Assembly: GCA_947372465.1 (NCBI GenBank)
Contig: CANBTT010000008.1
Span: 1 to 64,000 of the forward strand
DNA: 64,000 nucleotides
From: Burkholderiales bacterium
Lineage (GTDB): Bacteria; Pseudomonadota; Gammaproteobacteria; Burkholderiales; Burkholderiaceae_C
Reading direction: 5' to 3'
Position numbers and translations under genes: made by a program
Notes under the pieces: generated by a model
The model's database searches: none
What the model was told of the DNA's origin: nothing
What the model saw: only the letters and a program-made list of their open reading frames with translations
In this document: positions 46,747 through 56,097 of the stretch, in pieces
How the letters are laid out: every line of letters starts with the position of its first letter
Position numbering within the stretch: the first letter of the stretch is position 1

Positions 46747-49377
46747 TTACAGCAATTTTTTTAAAGCATACAAGGCGTCAAGGGCCTCTTTGGGCGAGAG
46801 TTGATCGGGGTCAATCTCCTTGAGTCGGCTCTCAAGGGCCGTGGTGCTAAGAGAGGCGTCCACTTCGGGAACATTGAACAAATCAATCTGCGCTTCTTGC
46901 AAATGGGCTTGTGCTTCAAGGGCGCCCAACACTTGTCTTGCATGGTTCAACACAGCTTGGGGGATGCCGGCCAATTTGGCCACTTGAATGCCGTAGCTTT
47001 GACTGGCTGGGCCGGGTTCAATTTCGTGCAAGAAAACAATGTTCGAGCCCGTCTCGCTGGCCCCCAAATGGATGTTGATTGATTGCAAGTGGTGATTGGG
47101 GAACTCAGTCAACTCAAAATAATGGGTTGCAAACAAGGTAAAGGATTGGCACTTGTTGTGCAGTTGAGTGGCTATGGCAGAGGCGAGTGAGAGGCCGTCA
47201 AAGGTGGAAGTGCCTCGCCCTATTTCATCCATCAAGACCAAACTGTGGGCGCTTGCGTTGTGCAAAATAAACGCCGCCTCGGTCATCTCCATCATAAAAG
47301 TCGACTGTGCATTGGCCAAATCATCGGCGGCTCCAATGCGGGTGTAAATGGCATCAATGGGGCCAATGGCACAAAACTGGGCGGGCACATGGCTCCCCAT
47401 GCAGGCCAAGAGGACGATCAATGCGACTTGTCGCATGTAAGTGGACTTTCCCCCCATATTGGGTCCTGTGATGATGTGCAGGCGCTGCTTGCCACTCATG
47501 GCGGTGTTGTTGGCAATGAAGGCCTTGTTGGAGACCTCTTGCAGGCGGGCTTCAACCACCGGGTGTCGACCTTTCGTGATCTCAATGCAGGGGTGGCTCA
47601 CAAAGGTGGGGGCGCACCAGCCCAAGGTCTGGGCGCGTTCACAAAGGGTCAACAGGCAGTCCAACTGAGCCAAGGCCTTGGCCATTGCGGCAAGCAGGGG
47701 AACAGTTTCTTGAAGGCTGTCTAAAAGTTGCTCATAGAGCCATTTTTCTCGAGCCAAACCTCTTTCTTGAGCAGACAAAGCTTTGTCTTCAAATTCCTTG
47801 AGCTCTGGGGTGATAAAACGTTCCGCATTTTTGAGCGTTTGTCGTCTTCTGTAATTGTCAGGAATGCGGTCCAGTTGACCTTGCGTGACTTCAATAAAGA
47901 AGCCATGCACTTTGTTGAACTGGACCCTCAAGTTGGGGATGCCTGTGCGAGCGCGCTCTTTGGTCTCAAGGTCCAAAAGAAAGGCGTCGCAATTGTTCTG
48001 TATGTCCCTCAATTCATCAAGAGGGGCATCAAAGCCGTCAGCGATCACGCCGCCATCGCGCACCAGGGCCGATGGCTCTGGCGCAATGGCGCGTGCGATC
48101 AAAGCCGGCCAAGCCGGATCGATCACGAGTTCTGCACCGAGGTGCGACAACAAGGGTGCGGGTGTGAGCTCAAGCAGTTGCTCGCGAAGCACCTGCGCTT
48201 TTTGAAGTGAGCGGGTCAAGGCGATGAGCTCACGGGGTTTGACTTGTCTGAGTGCAATGCGTGCGCTGATGCGCTGAACATCGGCCATGCCTTTGAAGTG
48301 AGCGCGCAGTTGGATGTAATGGGCTTGGCTGTTGCCTTGCATCATGATGTCAATGGCTTGCAGGCGCTGACGGGGGGTGTCCCTGGATCTGCTGAGCTCC
48401 AGCATCCATCGCTTGAGCTCTCTGGATCCCATCGAGCTTTGACAGGTGTCCAGCAAAGAGAACAAGGTGGGCGCATCCTCGCCTTTGAGCGTTTGGGTGA
48501 GCTCCAAATTTCTGCGTGTGCTGGGGGGCAAATCTATCAAATCGTCCTTCAAGATCACTTGTAGAGATTTGATGTGAGGCAGGCTTTGACCTTGCGTGTG
48601 CTCTGCATAACTGAGCAATGCGCTGGCCGCGGCATGTGCAGCACTCAAGTGTTGGGCATGCCAGGCTTCAAGAGATTGGGTTTGGAGTTGTTCTTGGAGT
48701 TTTCTGACCCCCAGATCGGCTTCAAATTGCCACTGCGTTCGCTGCGTCAGGACATGGGGGCCCATGAGTTTTGCTCTCAATGCGTCGGGCAAGGATTGGG
48801 AGCAAATCACCTCACTTGGGGAGATGCGGTTGATCCATTCGCTCAGGTCTGAACTGGGGCATTGCGTCAGATAAATTTCGTTTTGCGTCAGACTCATCCA
48901 AGCCAGGCCACAGCCTTGTTCAGAGGCGGCCCGCTCACTGGCGAAGACGCTCAATAAATAGGACTCGGTTTTGTCGGCCAAGAGCTCGGTGTCCGTTAAG
49001 GTGCCGGGTGTCAGGACGCGAACGACCTTTCTCTCAACCGGTCCTTTGCCTGTGATCTCTCCAACTTGCTCGCAAATGGCGACCGATTCACCGCGTTTGA
49101 GAAGTTTTGCCAGGTAACCTTCTGCCGAATGAAAAGGCACGCCCGCCATGGCGATCGGTTGGCCCGCACTTTGACCGCGGTGCGTTAAGGTGATGCCCAG
49201 CAAGTCGCTGGCTTTGTGAGCGTCTTCATGGAACAATTCATAAAAGTCCCCCATCCTGTAGAACACCAAGGTCTCTGGGTATTGCGCCTTGATCGCTTTG
49301 TATTGCTGCATCATGGGCGTATCCGTCTCGCCCTTTTGCGGGACCTCTTTGGTCGTTTTGCTGCTGTCCTCTTTCAT
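46747..49377 (-). CDS. mutS: DNA mismatch repair protein MutS
   Basis: The 876-residue protein has the mismatch-recognition domain with [11 protein letters not shown] (the conserved Phe-x-Glu), connector and lever domains, and the C-terminal ATPase with Walker [29 protein letters not shown] and [11 protein letters not shown] short charged N-terminal extension ([19 protein letters not shown]) precedes the usual start region TPMMQQY. It lies downstream of suhB on the same strand, separated by a terminator. Confidence 0.98.
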   Translation of the reverse strand: MKEDSSKTTKEVPQKGETDTPMMQQYKAIKAQYPETLVFYRMGDFYELFHEDAHKASDLLGITLTHRGQSAGQPIAMAGVPFHSAEGYLAKLLKRGESVAICEQVGEITGKGPVERKVVRVLTPGTLTDTELLADKTESYLLSVFASERAASEQGCGLAWMSLTQNEIYLTQCPSSDLSEWINRISPSEVICSQSLPDALRAKLMGPHVLTQRTQWQFEADLGVRKLQEQLQTQSLEAWHAQHLSAAHAAASALLSYAEHTQGQSLPHIKSLQVILKDDLIDLPPSTRRNLELTQTLKGEDAPTLFSLLDTCQSSMGSRELKRWMLELSRSRDTPRQRLQAIDIMMQGNSQAHYIQLRAHFKGMADVQRISARIALRQVKPRELIALTRSLQKAQVLREQLLELTPAPLLSHLGAELVIDPAWPALIARAIAPEPSALVRDGGVIADGFDAPLDELRDIQNNCDAFLLDLETKERARTGIPNLRVQFNKVHGFFIEVTQGQLDRIPDNYRRRQTLKNAERFITPELKEFEDKALSAQERGLAREKWLYEQLLDSLQETVPLLAAMAKALAQLDCLLTLCERAQTLGWCAPTFVSHPCIEITKGRHPVVEARLQEVSNKAFIANNTAMSGKQRLHIITGPNMGGKSTYMRQVALIVLLACMGSHVPAQFCAIGPIDAIYTRIGAADDLANAQSTFMMEMTEAAFILHNASAHSLVLMDEIGRGTSTFDGLSLASAIATQLHNKCQSFTLFATHYFELTEFPNHHLQSINIHLGASETGSNIVFLHEIEPGPASQSYGIQVAKLAGIPQAVLNHARQVLGALEAQAHLQEAQIDLFNVPEVDASLSTTALESRLKEIDPDQLSPKEALDALYALKKLL

Positions 49378-49423
49378 GCGAGTGGTGGGGGTGTGGTGCA
49401 GGATGCGCGAAGCTTAAAGGGTG

Positions 49424-49458
49424 AAAAAAAAGCCAAGAGAAGGCCCACTGGCCCTCTT
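49424..49458 (-). terminator. Rho-independent terminator after suhB
   Basis: Read on the minus strand, AAGAG-GGCC pairs with GGCC-CTCTT (two bases bulged), and the hairpin is followed by GGC and eight T. It starts at the suhB stop codon and lies before mutS. Confidence 0.6.
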
Positions 49459-50401
49459 AGTGGCCTTGCGAAGAACGCAATCTTTTAAGTGCCAAGGAGG
49501 TGGGTGAGGTGGGCGCCTTGAGCGTGAAGGTGCCGCTTGGAGCGGCTTTTTCCTCGCTATGGGCCTCCTCGGTGTTTGCGGCGCTCATGTTGAATTTGGA
49601 ATAAGGCTTCAAAATAGGGACCATTTGCGCGTAAATTTTGGGACTTGCGGCCATGACCTCTTGAGCATCTAGAAAAGGGGCTTCACCGCTGTAGTTGCCA
49701 ATGAGCCCGCCAGCTTCGGTGACCAACAAGGAGCCCGCAGCAATGTCCCAGGGCGCCAGGCCCGTTTCAAAAAAACCATCGGTGTAACCCGCAGCAAGAT
49801 AAGCCAAATCAAGTGCTGCAGAACCAGGGCGTCTGAGGGCGGCTGTTTTGGGGATGATGTCTTTTAAGAGGTTCAAGTACGCGTTCAAGTCATCGTCAGC
49901 GCGAAAGGGAAAGCCTGTGCTCAGCATGCAATCTTTGAGCTGTGTGCGCTTACTGACTCGCATGCGACGGTCGTTGATAAAGGCGCCGCGCCCCTTGGTG
50001 GCGGTGAACAAGTCGTTTCGAGTGGGGTCATAAATGACGGCTTGCTCAATTTTGCCCCTGACTTGAAGGGCAATGCTCACGCAATAAACGGGAAATCCGT
50101 GAATGAAGTTGGTGGTGCCATCCAAGGGGTCAATGATCCAGATGTGGTCTGCGGTGGGTGAGCCGTGGGTCGTGCCCGACTCCTCTGCCAAGATGCCGTG
50201 ATCGGGATATGCGCCAAGGAGCGTCTCGATGATGAGTTGTTCGCTTTCGTGGTCAATTTCAGTCACGAAGTCATTGATTTTTTTCTCGGAGATGCGAACA
50301 GACTCGACGTCCAAAGCGGCTCGATTGATCACGGACCCTGCGGCTCTCGCTGCTTTGATGGCCACATTGAGCATGGGGTGGAGGGAATTGGAGGGCATCA
50401 T
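49457..50401 (-). CDS. suhB: Inositol-1-monophosphatase family protein (SuhB-like)
   Basis: The 314-residue protein has the magnesium-binding motifs ILAEESGTT and [18 protein letters not shown], and [17 protein letters not shown] near the end. SuhB acts as inositol monophosphatase and, in E. coli, in rRNA antitermination. The C-terminal extension of about 45 residues ([16 protein letters not shown]...) is Pro/Ser/Ala-rich and beyond the normal domain. Two adjacent ATGs (50401, 50398) are possible starts. It is divergent from trmJ. Confidence 0.93.
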   Translation of the reverse strand: MMPSNSLHPMLNVAIKAARAAGSVINRAALDVESVRISEKKINDFVTEIDHESEQLIIETLLGAYPDHGILAEESGTTHGSPTADHIWIIDPLDGTTNFIHGFPVYCVSIALQVRGKIEQAVIYDPTRNDLFTATKGRGAFINDRRMRVSKRTQLKDCMLSTGFPFRADDDLNAYLNLLKDIIPKTAALRRPGSAALDLAYLAAGYTDGFFETGLAPWDIAAGSLLVTEAGGLIGNYSGEAPFLDAQEVMAASPKIYAQMVPILKPYSKFNMSAANTEEAHSEEKAAPSGTFTLKAPTSPTSLALKRLRSSQGH

Positions 50402-50697
50402 AAAAGAACAATCGTGGGTTTCAAAGGGGCGGTATTGCGAGTGGGGTGTCTCAATGCAAATCCGGTGTGCTTGTAAAAGAAAGTCACCCTGGACCAGGAA
50501 AAGAGCCTTGATAAATCTTTAAAATAGCGCTTGGACCAAAGCCTGGGTGCAAATGTCTGCCATTGGCTCTTGAGCACATGAGCGGTTTTTTGCCATTTAA
50601 AGATCACTGGTCGTATTTTAAGTCATCATTGGGGGAACTTCTCCTTTTTTAACGCCTCTTCAAGGCTTTGCCTGTCCTTGCCTCAATTTAAGCCTTC
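50402..50697. other. Divergent intergenic region between suhB and trmJ
   Basis: These 296 bases separate two divergent housekeeping genes and should hold both promoters. Minus-strand ORF 50398..50607 shows no recognisable domain. I see no strong hairpin or RNA gene here. Confidence 0.5.
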
Positions 50698-51465
50698 ATG
50701 AAAACGCGTTTTATATTAATTCAGACCAGCCACGCTGGCAATGTGGGTGGTGTTGCGAGAGCCATGAAAGTCATGGGTTTTGATGATTTGGTCTTGGTCA
50801 ACCCACGTTTTGACAATGTGCTCAGGCGCGAGGAGACCAAACAACGCGCAAGTGGCGCACACGATGTGTTGGAGTCGGCACGCGTGGTCTCAAGCCTAGA
50901 GGAGGCGCTTGACGGGATAACGCATTTGTGTGCCACTGCCATGACCCCGAGAGATTTTGGCCCCCCTACGCGATTTCCCAGAGAGCATTTTCAAGATCTG
51001 TTGGCGCCCGGGGGGGAGACACCCACAGGCATTGCATTTCTATTTGGCTCAGAGCGCTTTGGCATGCTCAATGAGGATGTGTATCGCTGTGATGTGGCAT
51101 TGAGCATCCCCACCAACCCCCATTTTGGGTCCTTGAATTTGGCCAGTGCGGCGCAGGTGCTGGCTTACGAATGGCGTTTGGCGCTTGGCGGGTTCTCGCC
51201 AAGCCCACCCGCCGCCTATGCCTCTTTTGAGCCTTTCTCTGAGGTGCGTTCCTTGGCCGATGCCAAAGAGATCGCCGGTCTCGTGTCGCATTGGCAAGAC
51301 TCGCTTGTGAAAATTGGTTTTCTTGACCCATTGGCACCCAAGAAGCTCATGCCACGCTTGCAGCAAATATTTAACCGTGCACATCTCTCGACTGAAGAAG
51401 TCCACATTCTCAGAGGTGTTGCTAAACAAATGGTCCCCAAAGAACCGTTAAAAAGAATAGACTAG
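50698..51465 (+). CDS. trmJ: tRNA (cytidine/uridine-2'-O) methyltransferase TrmJ
   Basis: The 255-residue SPOUT-family enzyme uses AdoMet to methylate ribose 32 of tRNAs. Features are [20 protein letters not shown] at the start, LVNPRF, the knot motif [19 protein letters not shown] and [20 protein letters not shown]. The C-terminal half is the helical extension of TrmJ, which separates it from TrmL-type proteins. It is followed after seven bases by cysE. Confidence 0.92.
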   Translation: MKTRFILIQTSHAGNVGGVARAMKVMGFDDLVLVNPRFDNVLRREETKQRASGAHDVLESARVVSSLEEALDGITHLCATAMTPRDFGPPTRFPREHFQDLLAPGGETPTGIAFLFGSERFGMLNEDVYRCDVALSIPTNPHFGSLNLASAAQVLAYEWRLALGGFSPSPPAAYASFEPFSEVRSLADAKEIAGLVSHWQDSLVKIGFLDPLAPKKLMPRLQQIFNRAHLSTEEVHILRGVAKQMVPKEPLKRID

Positions 51466-51472
51466 AAGTGCC

Positions 51473-52264
51473 ATGTTTAAAACAATAAAAGATGATATTG
51501 AATGCATTTTTGAGCGCGATCCTGCGGCCAAGAGCCGCTTTGAGGTGCTCACTTGCTACCCAGGCTTGCACGCTTTGATCTTGCACCGCGCAGCGCATGC
51601 CCTTTGGGGCATGGGATTGTGGTGGCTGGGTCGCTTCATTGCGCATGTGAGTCGTTTTTTAACGGGCATTGAGATCCACCCGGCGGCCAAAATTGGTCAC
51701 CGTGTATTCTTTGACCATGCCATGGGCGTGGTGGTGGGGGAGACTGCCGAAATTGGGGATGGTTGTACCATTTACCAAGGCGTAACGCTTGGGGGAACAA
51801 GTTTGTACAAAGGTGCAAAACGCCACCCCACACTGGGTCGAGATGTGGTGGTGGGTGCGGGTGCGAAAGTGCTGGGTGGGTTTGACGTGGGCGACGGCGC
51901 TCGCATTGGGAGCAATGCGGTGGTGACCAAGCCTGTGCCCAAGGGTGCCACGGCCATCGGAAACCCAGCGCGCATCATTGAGTCTCAAGCCAAAGGGCCT
52001 GAGCGTCATGACAATGTTCAGGCCTCAGCGGGTGAGCGTTCCTTGGCAGAGGCAAGTCGGGTCACGGCCTTGGCTTCGGCAGAGAACTTAAGTGCGCAAA
52101 ATCAACAAGAGCAGTCGGCTTTTTCTGCTTATGGCATCACCCAGGCAGATGATCCCGTGGCCCAGTCCATCAAGGAACTGAGCGACCGCGCTTTGGAGCA
52201 AGACCGTCTCATCCAAGCCCTGCAAACTCAGTTGGCATCTCTTCAAAGACAGGCCAACCGCTGA
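51473..52264 (+). CDS. cysE: Serine O-acetyltransferase
   Basis: The 263-residue enzyme makes O-acetylserine for cysteine synthesis. The left-handed beta-helix core is clear: [40 protein letters not shown] and [19 protein letters not shown]. The N-terminal helical region is of the short type. A C-terminal extension of about 90 residues after [11 protein letters not shown] ends in a predicted coiled coil ([20 protein letters not shown]). trmJ lies directly upstream. Confidence 0.95.
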   Translation: MFKTIKDDIECIFERDPAAKSRFEVLTCYPGLHALILHRAAHALWGMGLWWLGRFIAHVSRFLTGIEIHPAAKIGHRVFFDHAMGVVVGETAEIGDGCTIYQGVTLGGTSLYKGAKRHPTLGRDVVVGAGAKVLGGFDVGDGARIGSNAVVTKPVPKGATAIGNPARIIESQAKGPERHDNVQASAGERSLAEASRVTALASAENLSAQNQQEQSAFSAYGITQADDPVAQSIKELSDRALEQDRLIQALQTQLASLQRQANR

Positions 52265-52280
52265 GCGCATTGTCAGGCGT

Positions 52281-52895
52281 TTAAGTTCTTCTTGAGTGAA
52301 GGGCCGTTTTGGGTCTGAATGCTTTGCAAAACGCTTCTCGGCATTCCATGTAGGGCCCACCAATGAGGTCGATGCAGTAAGGCACGGCAGCGAAGATGCC
52401 GTGCACCACGGTGTGCCCATTTTCGTCCTTTAGACCGCCCAAGGTCTCTTCGATGGATTTGGGTTGGCCTGGTAGATTGATGATCAAACTGGCGCCTTTG
52501 ATGACTGCAACTTGTCTGGACAAGATCGCCGTTGGCACAAAATGCAGGCTGATTTGGCGCATTTGTTCGCCAAATCCAGGCATTTCTTTGCCTTGAACTG
52601 CCAATGTGGCCTCAGGCGTCACGTCCCTTGGTGCCGGGCCTGTGCCCCCTGTGGTCAAAATCAAATGGCAACCCTCTTTGACCAAGTCCAACAAGCTTGA
52701 TGTGATCAAGGCTTGCTCATCAGGGATGATGCGGGCTTGCCAATCGATGGGGTTCCAAAGGGCTTGGCCCAGCCAATTTTTCAAAGCGGGCAGTCCCTTG
52801 TCTTCGTAAACGCCACTGGCAGCGCGGTCGCTGATGGAGAGCAAACCAATCTTTAAGGCGTCGCATCTGGGGTCAACGGTTGGGGAGGTGTTCAT
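52281..52895 (-). CDS. mog: Molybdopterin adenylyltransferase-like protein (Mog/MoaB family)
   Basis: The 204-residue protein has the MoCF-binding fold with IGLLSISDRAASGVYEDKG, the nucleotide/pterin motif LTTGGTGPAPRDVTPEATLA and INLPGQPKSIEETLGG. This is the pattern of Mog, which adenylylates molybdopterin before molybdenum insertion. The ATG at 52895 replaces an ORF-track TTG. The C-terminus (PYMECREAFCKAFRPKTALHSRR) extends the usual end. It is convergent with cysE. Confidence 0.9.
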   Translation of the reverse strand: MNTSPTVDPRCDALKIGLLSISDRAASGVYEDKGLPALKNWLGQALWNPIDWQARIIPDEQALITSSLLDLVKEGCHLILTTGGTGPAPRDVTPEATLAVQGKEMPGFGEQMRQISLHFVPTAILSRQVAVIKGASLIINLPGQPKSIEETLGGLKDENGHTVVHGIFAAVPYCIDLIGGPYMECREAFCKAFRPKTALHSRRT

Positions 52896-52964
52896 GTTGA
52901 TCAAGAGGGATGGGGGAGTTCTGAAGGGTGTGGGCTTTGCGAAGGCAAAAGGCTTGAGGGCGAT

Positions 52965-53651
52965 TCAAGGCCTAGGGGGGTCTTCTTCTTCTTTTTCTTC
53001 TTCCAGCGAGAGGCTTTCTTGATGCTTCAGGCTCATGGCGGCTCTGATCCACTGAAAAATTTCTCTGTAAGCGCGAGACTGTCTAGGGGCCAGTCCCATG
53101 GAGGTTTCTTTCTGACCCAGGGGCACGGCGTCTTTTCTGGCTTGTCGAATCAAGGCGCGAAGTTGTTGTGCATCGGTGTCTGCAAAGAGGGCCATCCACT
53201 GCGCAAACGCATCTTGATCGTTGATCAAGCGGTCCCGCCACATCTCCGCTTCGTGCAGGGCTTTGGTCTCTGCGGCAGACCCACCGTGTTGAACCAGAAG
53301 GCTCTCTTTGATGCGCTCAATGTCCTCTTCGGTGAGTTTGCGCATGAGTTTGCCAACGTACTGCATTTGACGGCGTTTGCCCTCAAAGTCGGTGATTTTT
53401 TTCGCTTGCGCCAAGGCGTCCACGAGAGTGCTTGAGAGGTGCCCCAGGTCGAGCAATTTTTGTTTCAGATCGGTTCTGAGGTCCAGCAATTCAACGCCGA
53501 GTTTTTGCCGCTCAGTGCTTTCGCGTTTGAGATCGGTTTTGCTTGCGCTGTCGCTGCCTTTGAGTTCACGTTTATAGGCCAAATCAAGCTCGCTGCCTTC
53601 AGCAACAAACTCTCCTCGAACGTAGTAGCCTTTTTTGGGTTTTCTTGACAT
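52965..53651 (-). CDS. darP: DarP/YjgA family ribosome-associated protein (DUF615)
   Basis: The 228-residue protein begins SRKPKKGYYVRGEFVAEGSE and contains RQMQYVGKLMRKLTEEDIER, the hallmarks of DUF615. E. coli YjgA/DarP binds the 50S subunit and helps its late assembly. The C-terminus is unusually acidic (SLSLEEEKEEEDPPRP). The ATG at 53651 is used because the longer ORF runs into the divergent pmbA promoter region. Confidence 0.92.
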   Translation of the reverse strand: MSRKPKKGYYVRGEFVAEGSELDLAYKRELKGSDSASKTDLKRESTERQKLGVELLDLRTDLKQKLLDLGHLSSTLVDALAQAKKITDFEGKRRQMQYVGKLMRKLTEEDIERIKESLLVQHGGSAAETKALHEAEMWRDRLINDQDAFAQWMALFADTDAQQLRALIRQARKDAVPLGQKETSMGLAPRQSRAYREIFQWIRAAMSLKHQESLSLEEEKEEEDPPRP

Positions 53652-53712
53652 CTTGGGGTGAATTATCGCCTGCATTGCGAGAAGGTCAAAGGCGACAGTA
53701 TCATATACGTTC

Positions 53713-55104
53713 ATGAAAAAATTAAAAACATCCCAACTTTCCTCCCCCAAAGACGCTTTGACGGGGTTTTCTTATACCAGGGCGCACTTTGAGTCCCTCG
53801 TCGATCATGCTTTGGCCCATGCCCTCAAGCTGGGTGCAAGCGATGCGGGAGCGGAGGCCTCAGAGGGCTGTGGCTTGAGCGTTTCGGTCAGAAAGGGCGC
53901 GCTTGAGACGGTGGAGCGAAACCGAGACAAGGCACTGGGGGTGACGGTGTATTTGGGTGCAAGACGTGGCAACGCCAGCACCTCGGACTTCTCCTTTGCC
54001 GCCATAGAGAGAACTGTGCAAGCGGCCTACGACATTGCGCGCTTCACGGCAAAAGACCCCGCTGCGGGATTACCAGATGCGAGAGACGTCTGCAAAAGTT
54101 ACAAAGATTTGGCGCTGTTTCATCCTTGGCAAATCACAGCACAAGACGCTTGTGCGTTGGCCATCGAGTGCGAGGACGCGGCGTTCAAGACCGACAAGAA
54201 GATCACCAACAGCGAGGGCGCGGCTGTCTCTGCGCAACAAAGCCACTTCTTTAGCAGCCACACCAAAGGGTTCAGAGGCGGTTATGCAAGCTCCAGGCAC
54301 AGCCTGTCTGTGGCCCCCATCGCCGGCAAGGGCGAGCACATGCAAAGGGATGCTTGGTACAGCTCCATGAGGGACCCGCTGTTGTTGGCCTCTCCGCAGT
54401 CGGTTGGACGCTATGCAGCTGAACGCGCTTTAAGCCGCTTGAGATCTCGCAAAATCGCAACCATCGAATGTCCTGTGCTTTTTGAGTCCACCTTGGCTGC
54501 CGGATTGCTGGGGCACTTTGTTCAAGCGGTCAGTGGTGGGGCTTTGTACAGGAAAAGCACCTTCCTATTGGACGCCATGGGTCGACAAGTCTTTCCTCGT
54601 GACATCTATTTGGAGGAGGATCCCTTTGTGATGGGCGGCAAGGGCAGTGCGCCCTTTGATGACGAGGGGGTCAAGACGCATGCAAGACGGGTCGTGGACG
54701 CAGGGCGCGTGCAGGGCTATTTCCTTGGCACCTATTCGGCTCGAAAGCTTGGCATGAGGACCACTGGCAATGCTGGAGGGTCCCACAATTTGGTTTTGAG
54801 CTCCAAGCTCACGCGCGAGCACGATGATTTGAAACGCATGATCGAAAAGTTGGGCACGGGTCTGTTTGTCATCGAATTGATGGGCCAAGGTGTGAACTAC
54901 GTCACCGGTGACTACTCAAGAGGCGCGAGTGGTTTTTGGGTGGAAAAGGGTGAGATTGCCTACCCGGTTCATGAGATCACCATTGCGGGCAATTTGGCCA
55001 AAATGTTCAAGGGCATCAAGGCGGTGGGCGCAGACCGCTACAACCATGGTGCCAAGTCGGTGGGCTCCATTTTGATTGATAAGATGACCGTTGCGGGCAG
55101 CTAG
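53713..55104 (+). CDS. pmbA: Metalloprotease-associated protein PmbA/TldE
   Basis: The 463-residue protein belongs to the TldD/TldE family. PmbA forms a heterodimer with TldD that processes small peptides such as microcin B17 and degrades CcdA in E. coli. Visible regions are GCGLSVSVRKGALETVERNRD, DPFVMGGKGSAPFDDEGVKT, LGMRTTGNAGGSHNLVLSS and MGQGVNYVTGDYSRGASGFW. As expected for the TldE half, no HExxxH motif is seen. It diverges from darP; tldD is not in the window. Confidence 0.95.
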   Translation: MKKLKTSQLSSPKDALTGFSYTRAHFESLVDHALAHALKLGASDAGAEASEGCGLSVSVRKGALETVERNRDKALGVTVYLGARRGNASTSDFSFAAIERTVQAAYDIARFTAKDPAAGLPDARDVCKSYKDLALFHPWQITAQDACALAIECEDAAFKTDKKITNSEGAAVSAQQSHFFSSHTKGFRGGYASSRHSLSVAPIAGKGEHMQRDAWYSSMRDPLLLASPQSVGRYAAERALSRLRSRKIATIECPVLFESTLAAGLLGHFVQAVSGGALYRKSTFLLDAMGRQVFPRDIYLEEDPFVMGGKGSAPFDDEGVKTHARRVVDAGRVQGYFLGTYSARKLGMRTTGNAGGSHNLVLSSKLTREHDDLKRMIEKLGTGLFVIELMGQGVNYVTGDYSRGASGFWVEKGEIAYPVHEITIAGNLAKMFKGIKAVGADRYNHGAKSVGSILIDKMTVAGS

Positions 55105-55130
55105 GGCCCAAGGCCATGCGGGTTAAAAAT

Positions 55131-55155
55131 GGGGCGCTCAAGCGCGGTGCGCCCC
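55131..55155 (-). terminator. GC-rich hairpin between pmbA and yqeY
   Basis: GGGGCGC and GCGCCCC form a perfect 7-bp stem with an 11-base loop. On the minus strand it is followed by ATTTTTAA, so it can end yqeY transcripts; on the plus strand the T tract is interrupted but it may also affect pmbA. Confidence 0.6.
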
Positions 55156-55177
55156 TTGGTCGTTTTAAGGCTTAGCG

Positions 55178-55198
55178 TGAGACTCAGTCTGAGTCTCA
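55178..55198. repeat. 21-bp palindrome at the yqeY stop
   Basis: TGAGACTCA and TGAGTCTCA are exact reverse complements around GTC, and the dyad starts with the yqeY stop codon. It may stabilise the yqeY mRNA 3' end or add to the adjacent terminator. Confidence 0.6.
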
Positions 55199-55642
55199 AG
55201 GGTTGAGGGCGGCTTTGACGGCCAAGGAGACGTGTGACATCTCCGCTTTGCCCGTGAACTCTGTCTTGGCCGCGGCCATGACACGCCCCATGTCAGCGGG
55301 CCCACTCGCGCCCAATTGGGTCACCAAGGCTTGAACGGCCGCGTTCACTTCCTCTTGGCTCATTCTTTTAGGCAAATACACCTCAAGAACCGCCATCTCA
55401 TTGCGCTCGATTTGGGCCAAGTCCTCGCGCTCAGCTTGCTCGTAGGCGCTGATGGAATCTTTTCTTTGTTTGATCAGTTTGTCGATGATGGCAACAATTT
55501 GGATGTCATCCAAGGCGATGCGCTCATCAACTTCCTTTTGTTTCATGGCCGCTTGCAGCAAGCGAATGGTGCCCAAGCGAGTGCTGTCTTTGGCCTTCAT
55601 GGCCGTTTTCATGTCTTCGGTGATGGTTTCTTTGAGGGTCAT
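55196..55642 (-). CDS. yqeY: GatB/YqeY domain protein
   Basis: The 148-residue helical protein resembles the tRNA-binding tail domain of GatB. Features are MTLKETITEDMKTAMKAKDS at the start, TIRLLQAAMKQKEVDER and PKRMSQEEVNAAVQAL. Its role is not well defined. The ATG at 55642 follows TTGGAG; the ORF-track start is a TTG. It lies downstream of rpsU on the same strand with a terminator between them, so it is likely expressed by readthrough. Confidence 0.93.
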   Translation of the reverse strand: MTLKETITEDMKTAMKAKDSTRLGTIRLLQAAMKQKEVDERIALDDIQIVAIIDKLIKQRKDSISAYEQAEREDLAQIERNEMAVLEVYLPKRMSQEEVNAAVQALVTQLGASGPADMGRVMAAAKTEFTGKAEMSHVSLAVKAALNP

Positions 55643-55664
55643 TGTGGTCTCCAAGGCTCAATGC

Positions 55665-55702
55665 AAAAAGCTCGTCAAGGGGATGGACCCAGACGAGCTT
55701 TT
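55665..55702 (-). terminator. Rho-independent terminator after rpsU
   Basis: On the minus strand AAAAGCTCGTC and GACGAGCTTTT are an exact 11-bp inverted repeat with a 15-base loop and end in five T. It lies 34 bases after the rpsU stop and before yqeY, so it should limit readthrough into yqeY. Confidence 0.85.
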
Positions 55703-55735
55703 AAAGGGAGGGGGGAAGTTGGATTGATCGTTGAA

Positions 55736-55948
55736 TCAATAAAGCTTCTTGGGCAACTGCATGCTGCGCACACGTTTGTAGTGGCGTTTTACTGCGGCTG
55801 CTTTTTTCCTTTTGCGCTCGGCAGTGGGTTTTTCATAAAACTCACGTGCACGAAGGTCGGTCAAAAGACCTAATTTTTCAATAGTGCGCTTGAATCTGCG
55901 CAGTGCCACATCAAAGGGCTCGTTTTCTTTAACGCGAATGGTTGTCAT
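55736..55948 (-). CDS. rpsU: 30S ribosomal protein S21
   Basis: The 70-residue basic protein matches S21 over its full length: [20 protein letters not shown] and the C-terminal [20 protein letters not shown]. It binds the 3' end of 16S rRNA on the small subunit. A good sigma-70 promoter and a leader of roughly 115 bases stand upstream, and a strong terminator lies downstream. dnaG and rpoD, neighbours in E. coli, are absent. Confidence 0.98.
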
Positions 55949-56069
55949 TGACGGTGAAATTTAATTGTGCTCACAGCGGGTTTCGAAGAAGATCAGACTT
56001 CAAAGCCATATCAGCGGTTATCCCAACTCGAACATTTGTGGCCGTTGGGTTTAGCCAGTAAAGACCACG

Positions 56070-56097
56070 ATTATAGCTTATTTAATTGACTTGCCAA
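56070..56097 (-). promoter_or_regulatory. Predicted sigma-70 promoter of rpsU
   Basis: On the minus strand TTGGCA (56097-56092) and TATAAT (56075-56070) are separated by 16 bases. The -10 box is perfect and the -35 box differs from the consensus at one base. It lies inside the 3' end of the upstream flavoprotein gene. Transcription would start near 56063. Confidence 0.65.
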
